This document shows positions 1 to 7,056 of a stretch of DNA of 64,000 nt, in pieces. The DNA lies in assembly GCA_013816245.1 (NCBI GenBank), contig JACDEU010000002.1:62001-126000 (forward strand), written 5' to 3'. Positions within the stretch are counted from its first letter, which is position 1; every line of letters starts with the position of its first letter. The stretch is from Actinomycetota bacterium. Its GTDB lineage: Bacteria; Actinomycetota; Thermoleophilia; Gaiellales; Gaiellaceae. The notes under the pieces are model-generated. The model had not been told where the DNA came from, searched no databases, and saw nothing but the letters and a program-made list of their open reading frames with translations. The position numbers were made by a program, and so were the translations under genes.

Positions 1-330
1 TTGCGCTTGCGTCGAAGACAATGCCCCGCAGGGCAAGACCGCGAAAGAGACCGACTGTGACGACCCCGGCCGCCGCGACAAGTGCACCGGCCCAGGGCCG
101 GGGACGATGAGGGCAGCCACCTGGATCGCAGCGGCGAGTCGGAAGCGCTCCCACTGCATCGGCTCGCGCGAGCGTTCCCGGTCCGACTCCTCGAACAGCT
201 CCACGAGGATGACCGCGGCCACGAAGAGCGCGAAGGCCGTATGAGCGACGCCCGACAGCTTGGCGATCGAGATCGCGAGCACGCCAGGGCCGAGCCCGAT
301 CGTTGCCAGAGCTGAGCGAGAAGGCCGCAT
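1..330 (-). pseudogene. Membrane protein N-terminus, frameshifted and cut by window edge
   Basis: On the minus strand an ATG at 330 opens a reading frame with two hydrophobic stretches (about residues 11-30 and 33-46) followed by an acidic/basic loop and a third hydrophobic start. Near position 100, in a GC-rich palindromic run, this frame turns into Pro/Arg/Ser-rich sequence, while the next frame continues with a convincing membrane segment rich in Ala, Val and Gly that reads to position 1. One indel would restore a single protein. The gene is divergent from the RNase J gene. The family is not recognised; the rest lies outside the window. It may be a real pseudogene or a sequencing error. 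Confidence 0.45.
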
Positions 331-363
331 TCCTGCTGTATCGGTCAGGATCGGCTCCCCGCT

Positions 364-369
364 TAGACT
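364..369 (+). promoter_or_regulatory. -10 box TAGACT for leaderless RNase J mRNA
   Basis: TAGACT ends 9 nt before the ATG at 379, so the predicted transcription start falls at or within a few bases of the start codon. No Shine-Dalgarno sequence is present. The same arrangement recurs at many genes in this window. Confidence 0.5.
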
Positions 370-378
370 GGGGTGGAT

Positions 379-2037
379 ATGGCTGACACCTGCAGGATCA
401 TCGCTCTTGGGGGCCTCGGCGAGGTCGGAAAGAACATGACCGTCTACGAATGTGACGGCTCGATCGTCGTCGTCGACGCCGGGCTTGCCTTCCCTCGGGA
501 CGAGCACCTGGGCGTGGATCTGGTGCTGCCCGACTTCGGCTACCTGCGCGATCACGCCGACCAGATCAAAGCTGTCGTCCTGACGCACGGCCACGAAGAC
601 CACGTCGGTTCCCTGCCGTACCTCATGCGCGACGTGCCGATTCCCGAGGTGTGGGCCACGCGCCTGACGCTCGGCCTCGTGAAGTCGAAGCTCGACGAAC
701 ACGGCCTGCTTCGCGCCGCGGAGCTCCGCGAGGTGCATCCCGACGACCCGCCCCGAGAGCTCGGGCCGTTCCGCATCTCTTTCATCCGCATGGCGCACTC
801 GATTCCTGACGCCGTCGCAATCGTGCTCGAGACACCCGCCGGACGAATCGTGCACACGGGCGACTACAAGCTCGACCACACACCGGTCGACGGGCTGAAG
901 ACTGACGTCGGCCGCCTCGCGGACTTCGGCAACCAGGGCGTCGACCTCATGCTCGGCGACTCGACGAACGCCGAGCGACCCGGGTTCACCCCGTCGGAGC
1001 GAATCGTCGGCGAGGCGTTCAGGCAGATCTTCCCGCTTCGCCAGGGCCGGATCCTCCTCTCCTCGTTCGCCTCGAACGTGCACCGGATGCAACAGGCAAT
1101 CGACGTCGCGGTCGAGCTCGACCGCAAGGTCTGCATCGTCGGGCGCTCGATGCGGAAGAACGCGAACATCGCGCGCAACCTCGGCTACATGAACGTGCCT
1201 GAAGGTGTGCTCGTGCGGCCGGTCGACCTCGAGGAGCTCCAGCCGCACGAGCAGTTGATCCTCTGCACCGGCAGCCAGGGAGAACCACTCTCCGCGCTGA
1301 CACGCATCGCCTACAACGATCATCCCGCCATCCACGTGGAACGCGGCGACACGGTGATCATCTCGGCGAAGCCGGTCCCCGGCAACGAGTTGCGCGTCCA
1401 CGACACGATCAACCAGCTGGCGAAGACCGGGGCGGAGGTCCTGCACCAGGAGATCGCGCCCGTTCACGTTTCGGGTCATGCCTGCTCGGAGGAGCTCCGC
1501 ACGCTTCTGGCGCTCTTGCGACCCAGAGCGGTGATGCCCGTGCACGGCGAGTTCCGCATGCTGGCAGCGCATGCACAACTTGCCCGCGAGGCGGGAGTGC
1601 CCGCGGCGAACATCATCCTCGCCGAAAACGGGACCGTCGTCGAGCTGTCCCGCGACGGTGTCAAGATCGTCGGCGAAGTCCAGACAGGCATGTCCTTCGT
1701 GGATGGGCTCGGCGTGGGGGACGTGCACGACGTCGCGCTGCGAGACCGCCGGCGGCTGTCCGAGGATGGCGTCCTGATCGTCGTTGCCACCATCGCGGCG
1801 ACGAACGGCGGCTCGGCCGGGCCGACCGAGCTGATCGCGCGCGGCTTCGGCGACGACTCCGGGGCTTTGCTCGACGAGCTGAAAAAGGAGGCGGACAAGG
1901 TTCTCGACGGCCTCTTGCGCAAGGAGATCGTGGAGATCAAGCTCATCCAGGAGCATTTGCACGATGAGCTCGGACAACTCGTCTACGACCGCACCCACCG
2001 CAGGCCGATGATCCTCCCGGTCGTGGTAGAGGTTTAG
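379..2037 (+). CDS. rnj: Ribonuclease J
   Basis: 552-residue metallo-beta-lactamase/beta-CASP nuclease, the usual length for RNase J, acting as 5'-3' exonuclease and endonuclease in mRNA turnover and rRNA maturation. The N-terminus has the GGLGEVGKN start typical of the family and the zinc motif THGHEDH at about residues 69-75; further metal ligands include the HTGDYKLD region, and the C-terminal RNase J-specific domain ends at the stop. An in-frame GTG lies at 373, but ATG 379 fits the -10 box spacing better. The stop codon overlaps the start of the next gene by one base, suggesting co-transcription. Confidence 0.95.
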   Translation: MADTCRIIALGGLGEVGKNMTVYECDGSIVVVDAGLAFPRDEHLGVDLVLPDFGYLRDHADQIKAVVLTHGHEDHVGSLPYLMRDVPIPEVWATRLTLGLVKSKLDEHGLLRAAELREVHPDDPPRELGPFRISFIRMAHSIPDAVAIVLETPAGRIVHTGDYKLDHTPVDGLKTDVGRLADFGNQGVDLMLGDSTNAERPGFTPSERIVGEAFRQIFPLRQGRILLSSFASNVHRMQQAIDVAVELDRKVCIVGRSMRKNANIARNLGYMNVPEGVLVRPVDLEELQPHEQLILCTGSQGEPLSALTRIAYNDHPAIHVERGDTVIISAKPVPGNELRVHDTINQLAKTGAEVLHQEIAPVHVSGHACSEELRTLLALLRPRAVMPVHGEFRMLAAHAQLAREAGVPAANIILAENGTVVELSRDGVKIVGEVQTGMSFVDGLGVGDVHDVALRDRRRLSEDGVLIVVATIAATNGGSAGPTELIARGFGDDSGALLDELKKEADKVLDGLLRKEIVEIKLIQEHLHDELGQLVYDRTHRRPMILPVVVEV

Positions 2038-2594
2038 TGGTGGCCACCATTCGCGCCAGAGAGCCTGGCTGGGCCGACGTGCTGGAGGACCACGCTGCCG
2101 AGTGGTCGACCGCTCGACGCCTCGTCAGCCAGCTTGGTGCGTGCGAGGCCGCAGCACTTGCGTTCTGCCGCTTGCTCGAGCGCTGGGCGCGCGGCGACGC
2201 CTATCCGTCGACGGCAGGTGCGCGTGACGCCGCGCTGCGTCATGCGGCCGATCGCATCGAGACCGCGCTGACGGGGCTCGACCACCCGCTCGACCGGTAT
2301 CTCCTCGAGCTCGAGTCCGACCGGGCCGAGGGACGATCCTGGTACGGCGGCCCCGGTGCAGGGGAGTTGCTCGAGTGGGAACCCGTGCTGAAGCGCGCTG
2401 GCGTCACCGCCAACCCGACCCGCGTCGCGCAGGCCTACCTCGAGCTCGCAGTGCTCGTCCGGGCATTGCAGGGTCTTGCGGACATGGCCCGGATCGACGC
2501 CGTGCCGGACCGCTCGTCACTCTGGGCCGGCCTCTTCGACCTGCGCGAGAACCTCGAACGCGCCTCGGTCGATCTGCGCGCACTTGCTGCGTAA
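2037..2594 (+). CDS. Conserved hypothetical protein downstream of RNase J
   Basis: 185-residue soluble, helix-rich protein without signal peptide or membrane segment. I do not recognise a named domain. It contains alternating acidic/basic helices and two Trp/Gly-rich loops (around residues 100-115). Its GTG start shares a base with the RNase J stop (a second GTG follows at 2040), so translation is probably coupled to rnj. The ribokinase gene follows after 73 nt with its own promoter-like box. Coding-like amino-acid composition and the tight coupling support a real gene; function is unknown. Confidence 0.7.
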   Translation: MVATIRAREPGWADVLEDHAAEWSTARRLVSQLGACEAAALAFCRLLERWARGDAYPSTAGARDAALRHAADRIETALTGLDHPLDRYLLELESDRAEGRSWYGGPGAGELLEWEPVLKRAGVTANPTRVAQAYLELAVLVRALQGLADMARIDAVPDRSSLWAGLFDLRENLERASVDLRALAA

Positions 2595-2653
2595 ACGGCC
2601 GCGCCGGCAAAGCCGCCACGGCCTCCTCTGGTCGGCGTCGCAAGCGAACGCCT

Positions 2654-2659
2654 TAGAAC
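2654..2659 (+). promoter_or_regulatory. -10-like box TAGAAC before ribokinase
   Basis: TAGAAC lies 8 nt upstream of the GTG at 2668. The coding frame has no better start between here and the preceding gene, which supports a short-leader or leaderless transcript for the ribokinase-nucleoside hydrolase-dioxygenase unit. Confidence 0.4.
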
Positions 2660-2667
2660 TAACCGTC

Positions 2668-3450
2668 GTGGGGTCGATCAACCTCGACCTCGTCGCGCGG
2701 GTCGACCGGCTTCCCCGGCCCGGCGAGACCCTGACAGGCGCGACGCTCGAACGGATACCGGGAGGCAAGGGAGCAAACCAGGCGGTCGCGGCCGCGAGGC
2801 TCGACGCCAGGGTCCGCATGGTTGGTTCCGTCGGAAAGGACGCGAATGCCGACGACGCGCTGGCCGGCTTGCGCGAAGCCGGGGTCGCCGTCGATGTCAG
2901 GGAGGTCGACGCCCCGACCGGAGTCGCGATCATTCTGGTGGGCGAGGACGGCGAGAACGTCATCGTCGTCGTCCGGGGGGCCAACGCGCTGGTGGGTGGA
3001 TTCACCGCCGGCGGCAACGTGCTCTGCCAGCTCGAGATCCCGGACGACGCGGTCCGCGAGGCGCGTGCCCAGGCGCAATGGCTTTGCGTCAACGCCGCAC
3101 CGGCACGACCGCTTGTCGTGGAGGCGGACCTCGTGGTCGCAAACCGTTACGAGGCGGAGCTCGTCGGCGACCAGCCGCTTGTCGCTGTGACCCTCGGGGA
3201 GGAGGGCGCAGTGCTTCTGGAGCAAGGGAAAGAAGTTGCTCGCGCCAAGCCGCCGCGAGTCGAGGCCGTCGACGGCACGGCCGCCGGCGATGCGTTCACC
3301 GCCTGCCTTGTCGTCTCGCTGCTCGCAGGGCGTGATCCCGAAGAGGCTCTTCGACGAGCATGCGCCGCAGGCGCGCTCGCGGCCTCCCGCTTCGGCGCGC
3401 AACCCTCCCTGCCGACCGCCGACGAGGTAGACGCAATACTCCGCTCGTGA
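2668..3450 (+). CDS. rbsK: Compact ribokinase / PfkB-family sugar kinase
   Basis: PfkB-fold kinase predicted to phosphorylate ribose. The N-terminal signature GGKGANQAVAAARL and the C-terminal active-site stretch DGTAAGDAFTA are visible; the family normally has DTTGAGD, so the anion-hole Gly is Ala here while the catalytic Asp remains. At 260 residues from GTG 2668 it is about 40 residues shorter than standard ribokinases, the loss lying in the middle between the NALVGG and VVANRYEAE segments. The stop overlaps the next start (GTGA at 3447-3450). Pairing with a nucleoside hydrolase suggests it uses ribose released from nucleosides. Another PfkB sugar specificity cannot be excluded. Confidence 0.8.
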   Translation: MGSINLDLVARVDRLPRPGETLTGATLERIPGGKGANQAVAAARLDARVRMVGSVGKDANADDALAGLREAGVAVDVREVDAPTGVAIILVGEDGENVIVVVRGANALVGGFTAGGNVLCQLEIPDDAVREARAQAQWLCVNAAPARPLVVEADLVVANRYEAELVGDQPLVAVTLGEEGAVLLEQGKEVARAKPPRVEAVDGTAAGDAFTACLVVSLLAGRDPEEALRRACAAGALAASRFGAQPSLPTADEVDAILRS

Positions 3451-4367
3451 GCCCGACGCCTATCCTCATCGACTGCGATCCCGGGCACGACGACGCGATC
3501 GCTCTCTTGCTCGCGCTCGCGTCACCCGAAGTCGAGATCCTCGGTGTCACGTCGGTCGCCGGAAACCAGACGCTCGACAAGACGACTGCTAACGCAATTC
3601 GGGTGCTCGAGTTCGCCGGCCGCGGGGATGTCCCCGTTGCCGCCGGTGCAGACCGGCCGCTCGTGCGCGAGCAGTCCGTCGCGTCATACGTTCACGGCGA
3701 GACAGGGCTCGACGGGCCGGATCTGCCGCCGCCGCAAAGCGAGCCGGTCGCGCAACACGCTGTCGACTTTCTCGCAGAGAAGATCCGCAACTCTGAGCGG
3801 CCGGTTACGTTGGTTCCGGTCGGACCGCTGACGAACGTCGCCTTACTGCTCGCGCTCCATCCCGACGCACGGCCAGAGCGCATCGTGCTAATGGGTGGTG
3901 CCGTCGCGGAAGGGAACGTCACGCCGGCCGCCGAGTTCAACATCTGGTGCGACCCTGAAGCGGCCGCACGGGTTTTCGCGAGCGGCATCGACGTGACGAT
4001 GATCGGGCTCGACGTCACGCACAAGGCGCTCTTCACGCAGGCGCACATCGGCCGGCTTGCAGGTCGGGTGGGGGAGATGGTCACGGAATTGCTGCGCTTC
4101 TACGACACGTTTCACCGCACCGTCTACAACTTCGACGGTTCGCCGATCCACGACGCGCTCGCCGTGGCACACGTGCTCAATCCCGAGCTCGTCGGAACGC
4201 TGAAGCGCAACGTGGAAATCGACACGGAGTCAGAGCTCTGCCGCGGCCGGACGGTCGTCGACCTGTGGCAGCGCACCGATCGGGAGCCGAACGCGCACGT
4301 CGGCGTCGAAGTGGACTCGGACGGCTTCCTCGAGTTGCTCGTCGAACGCATCAACTCGTTCCAGTGA
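3447..4367 (+). CDS. Inosine-uridine-type nucleoside hydrolase
   Basis: 306-residue hydrolase that cleaves the N-glycosidic bond of ribonucleosides to base plus ribose. The Ca2+-binding family motif DCDPGHDDA is at the N-terminus, followed by SVAGNQ, the VPVGPLTNVA segment, LMGGAV and the FNIWCDPEAA stretch, all standard IUNH landmarks. GTG 3447 is chosen because it overlaps the ribokinase stop as GTGA; the reading frame is open further upstream but that part is a shadow of ribokinase. Ribose produced here would feed the kinase immediately upstream. Purine versus pyrimidine preference cannot be told from sequence alone. Confidence 0.93.
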   Translation: MSPTPILIDCDPGHDDAIALLLALASPEVEILGVTSVAGNQTLDKTTANAIRVLEFAGRGDVPVAAGADRPLVREQSVASYVHGETGLDGPDLPPPQSEPVAQHAVDFLAEKIRNSERPVTLVPVGPLTNVALLLALHPDARPERIVLMGGAVAEGNVTPAAEFNIWCDPEAAARVFASGIDVTMIGLDVTHKALFTQAHIGRLAGRVGEMVTELLRFYDTFHRTVYNFDGSPIHDALAVAHVLNPELVGTLKRNVEIDTESELCRGRTVVDLWQRTDREPNAHVGVEVDSDGFLELLVERINSFQ

Positions 4368-5173
4368 GTCTCGTCTTCGCCGCGATCGCGCCGCACGGGA
4401 CACTCCCCGAGGCGCCGGTCCCGGGCGCCGAGAAGACGCACGATGCGCTTGCAGAGCTGGGTCGGCTCTTCGACGCAGCGGCACCCGAGGCGACAATCGT
4501 CATGACGCCGCATAACGTTCACGTCGAGGGCCACTTCGCAGTGGTGCTGGCCGGAACCCTCGCGGGCTCGCTCGTCGAATTCGATGCGCCGGATGTGCAG
4601 CTCTCGTGTCGGGTGGACGTCGGGCTCGCCGCGGAAGCGGTCGTGGCACTGCATGACGACGACCTGCCCGTCGTCGGCGCGAGCTTCGGCCCAAACGATC
4701 CGTCCGCTGCGACCGCACCCCTCGACTGGGGAGCTCTGATCCCGCTTTGGTTCATGGGCGGGCGTTCCGAGCCGCAGGTGCCGGCGGTCGTGGTGAGCCC
4801 CGCTCGTGACCTTTCACTCTCGGATCACGTCCGTGCGGGCCGGGCGTTGGCCCGCGCGGCCGAGGCATCCGGCAAGCGCGTCGCGCTGATCGCGAGCGCC
4901 GACCACGGACATGCCCATGACCCGGAAGGCCCCTATGGCTTCGACCCGGCGGCGGCGGAGTACGACGAGCGCATCGTCCAGCTCGTCGAGGACAACCGCC
5001 TGGACGGCGTTCTGGACCTCGACCCGGCCTTCGTGGAGGCGGCGAAGGCGGACAGCTGGTGGCAGCTGGCAATGCTCCACGGCGCACTCGGAACGGAGTG
5101 GACGGGGACCTTTCTCTCTTACGAAGCGTCAACCTATTTCGGGATGCTTTGTGCCGCCTATGCGCCTAATTAA
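4364..5173 (+). CDS. LigB-type class III extradiol dioxygenase family protein
   Basis: 269-residue protein of the LigB/MEMO fold. Histidines expected to bind iron or form the active pocket are present in APHGTLPE near the start, in PHNVHVEGHF and in SADHGHAHD, and the C-terminal SYEASTYFGMLCAAY stretch is typical. The GTG start overlaps the nucleoside hydrolase stop as GTGA, so it is the third gene of the salvage unit. Members of this superfamily include aromatic ring-cleaving enzymes and uncharacterised MEMO-like proteins; the substrate here is unknown and the link with nucleoside breakdown is only positional. Confidence 0.8.
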   Translation: MSLVFAAIAPHGTLPEAPVPGAEKTHDALAELGRLFDAAAPEATIVMTPHNVHVEGHFAVVLAGTLAGSLVEFDAPDVQLSCRVDVGLAAEAVVALHDDDLPVVGASFGPNDPSAATAPLDWGALIPLWFMGGRSEPQVPAVVVSPARDLSLSDHVRAGRALARAAEASGKRVALIASADHGHAHDPEGPYGFDPAAAEYDERIVQLVEDNRLDGVLDLDPAFVEAAKADSWWQLAMLHGALGTEWTGTFLSYEASTYFGMLCAAYAPN

Positions 5174-5223
5174 AGGCGGGGCTATCCGGGCCGAAACCAG
5201 CCTGGTAAAGCCCTCCAGGAGAA

Positions 5224-6876
5224 TTGCGGCTGCGGACACTCATCCTGGCGCTGATTGCGCTCGGCGGGATCTGGATTGCTCTCGTGATCCAGCGAGGCCA
5301 CGACGCCCCAGCGGCGTCGTTCGCCGCTGGACCGCAGCCCGCTGATTTCGCCCCGCCGCAGCTCGTGCAGGTAAAGGGTCTCAATCGTCCGGTCGCAGCG
5401 ACTCCGGTTGCGAACGTCTCACCCCGCGTCAAGCCATTCACGCGCGTGCCGACGAAACAGACGCCGGACGTCCAGATCCTCGCGGACCCTCCGAAGCCCG
5501 AGCCGCACGTGCAGACGACGAAAGCGCCCGCGATCGAAGTCGTCCCGGAGAAGGGGCGCTCGTACACCGAGACGGCCACCCCGCCGCTCGAGGCCCTGGC
5601 GATCTCCGACGCGCACGTCGTCTCCGTCACGTCGTCGAGCGCGCGCATCATCTGGAAGACGAACCTCCCCGCACAGACGAAGGCCGCGTTCGGCTTCGAT
5701 GCGCCAACGATCTGGTCTCAGCCGAGCGCCGACTTCCTCACCGAACACGAGAGCGTACTGACCGGCCTCGAGTTCTCGACGACGTACCAGGTCTACTTGC
5801 ACGGAGTCGACGAGTGGAACAGGGCGCAAACCTCAATGGTCTCGATCACGACCCAGTCGATGGGCAGCCGCAGCATTGCCACGACAAACGGCGGGCAGAT
5901 CGTCGTCGACGACCGGCCCTTCTTCCCGACAGCCGTCTGGGCCCAGTGCTCCGATGGTTTCGGTAGCAACATCGACGACGGCATCAACCTCTTCATGGGC
6001 GACGGCTGCAGCAAGGACGACGCGGACCTCTCGTCACGTCTCGACGGCCGCGCCTACTCGATCGTCAACGCCGCCAACGCTGCGGCCGAGGGTCAGGGCG
6101 TGATCGGCTGGTACTACCCCGACGAGTGGGACGCATTCCTGCAAAGCACGGTCAGGCGCCAGGAGCTCGACAGGAACATTCCGCCGCCGCAGTCGGGTCG
6201 CATCAGCTTCCTCACGCTGACGAACCACTTCTACAGCCTTGCGAGCCCGCTGCCGCAGGGGAAGGGCATGTACCCGTTGCTCATGTCGATCACCGACGTG
6301 GTCGGGTTCGATCTCTATCCGTTGCAGGTGTGGTGCCGGCCGGCGTTCGGAGATGTGATGGACGCTCAGCGCGAACTGCACACGACGTCCGGCGGCAAGC
6401 CCACGTTCCAGTGGATCGAGGCCGCGCCGATGGAGCAGGAGTGCAGGAAACAGAAGTACCTCGATCCGACGCCCGCGACGGTGCGGGCCGAGACGTGGCT
6501 CGCCATTGCGGGTGGGGCAGCCGCGATCGGCTACTTCCCGAACCACTGGTCGGCGTCGATCGGCTCGGAGATCGCCCGCACGAACCGTGAGATCAAGGCC
6601 CTCAGCCAGGCGCTCCTCGCACCGGCTGCAAACGCGACGTCGGATTCCCCGTCGGTGCGCGTGTCCGCCAGGAACCTGAACGGAGCCACCTACGTCATCG
6701 CGGTCAACACGACGGAGTCGACCCTGCAGGCCAAGTTCACCGTCGAAGGCATCGGAGGACGCTCGCCGGTCATAGTCGGAGGCGGTCAGGTCGTCGGAGC
6801 CGACGACCAGGGCTTCACGGACAGCTTCGGCCCTCTGGCAGCCCGGGTCTACATCATCCCGCCAGCCGGCTGGTAA
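5224..6876 (+). CDS. Secreted or membrane-anchored glycosidase-like protein
   Basis: 550 residues starting at TTG 5224 behind CCAGGAG. Residues 3-21 form a signal anchor; residues about 30-125 are a Pro/Ala/Lys-rich linker, 128-215 a fibronectin-III-like beta domain, and 220-460 look like a TIM-barrel glycoside hydrolase (WYYPDEWDAF, TLTNHFYSL, GFDLYPLQVW, FQWIEAAPM, GGAAAIGYFPNHW), followed by a C-terminal beta-sandwich. Acidic residues in the DEWD and WIEA motifs are candidates for catalysis, but I cannot name a CAZy family. It probably acts outside the membrane on polysaccharide. Upstream spacer is short (50 nt). Confidence 0.7.
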   Translation: MRLRTLILALIALGGIWIALVIQRGHDAPAASFAAGPQPADFAPPQLVQVKGLNRPVAATPVANVSPRVKPFTRVPTKQTPDVQILADPPKPEPHVQTTKAPAIEVVPEKGRSYTETATPPLEALAISDAHVVSVTSSSARIIWKTNLPAQTKAAFGFDAPTIWSQPSADFLTEHESVLTGLEFSTTYQVYLHGVDEWNRAQTSMVSITTQSMGSRSIATTNGGQIVVDDRPFFPTAVWAQCSDGFGSNIDDGINLFMGDGCSKDDADLSSRLDGRAYSIVNAANAAAEGQGVIGWYYPDEWDAFLQSTVRRQELDRNIPPPQSGRISFLTLTNHFYSLASPLPQGKGMYPLLMSITDVVGFDLYPLQVWCRPAFGDVMDAQRELHTTSGGKPTFQWIEAAPMEQECRKQKYLDPTPATVRAETWLAIAGGAAAIGYFPNHWSASIGSEIARTNREIKALSQALLAPAANATSDSPSVRVSARNLNGATYVIAVNTTESTLQAKFTVEGIGGRSPVIVGGGQVVGADDQGFTDSFGPLAARVYIIPPAGW

Positions 6877-7056
6877 ATCTTCGTTGAAAACGCGCGTCCG
6901 TCCCCGCACGGAAGGGAACAATCGCTCTGCGGGCCCCACCATGAGAGTGTTCGGGCTTTGCCCGCGCACGTTTAGCGCGAAGCGCCGTAACCAACCCCGG
7001 AGCGAAAGCGAAGCTTTCGCGTAGGAAGCGAAGCGTCCACGGCGAAGCTGCGCTCC
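6877..7056 (+). other. Spacer with GCGAAGC-rich palindromes before ftsK
   Basis: This 180-nt spacer contains a small hairpin (CGGGC/GCCCG near 6949-6961) and, from about 6968 to 7045, repeated GCGAAGC/AGCGAA units including the palindrome GCGAAAGC-GAA-GCTTTCGC. No ORF or clear promoter box is visible. The repeats could be a REP-like element or the ftsK leader. Confidence 0.4.
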
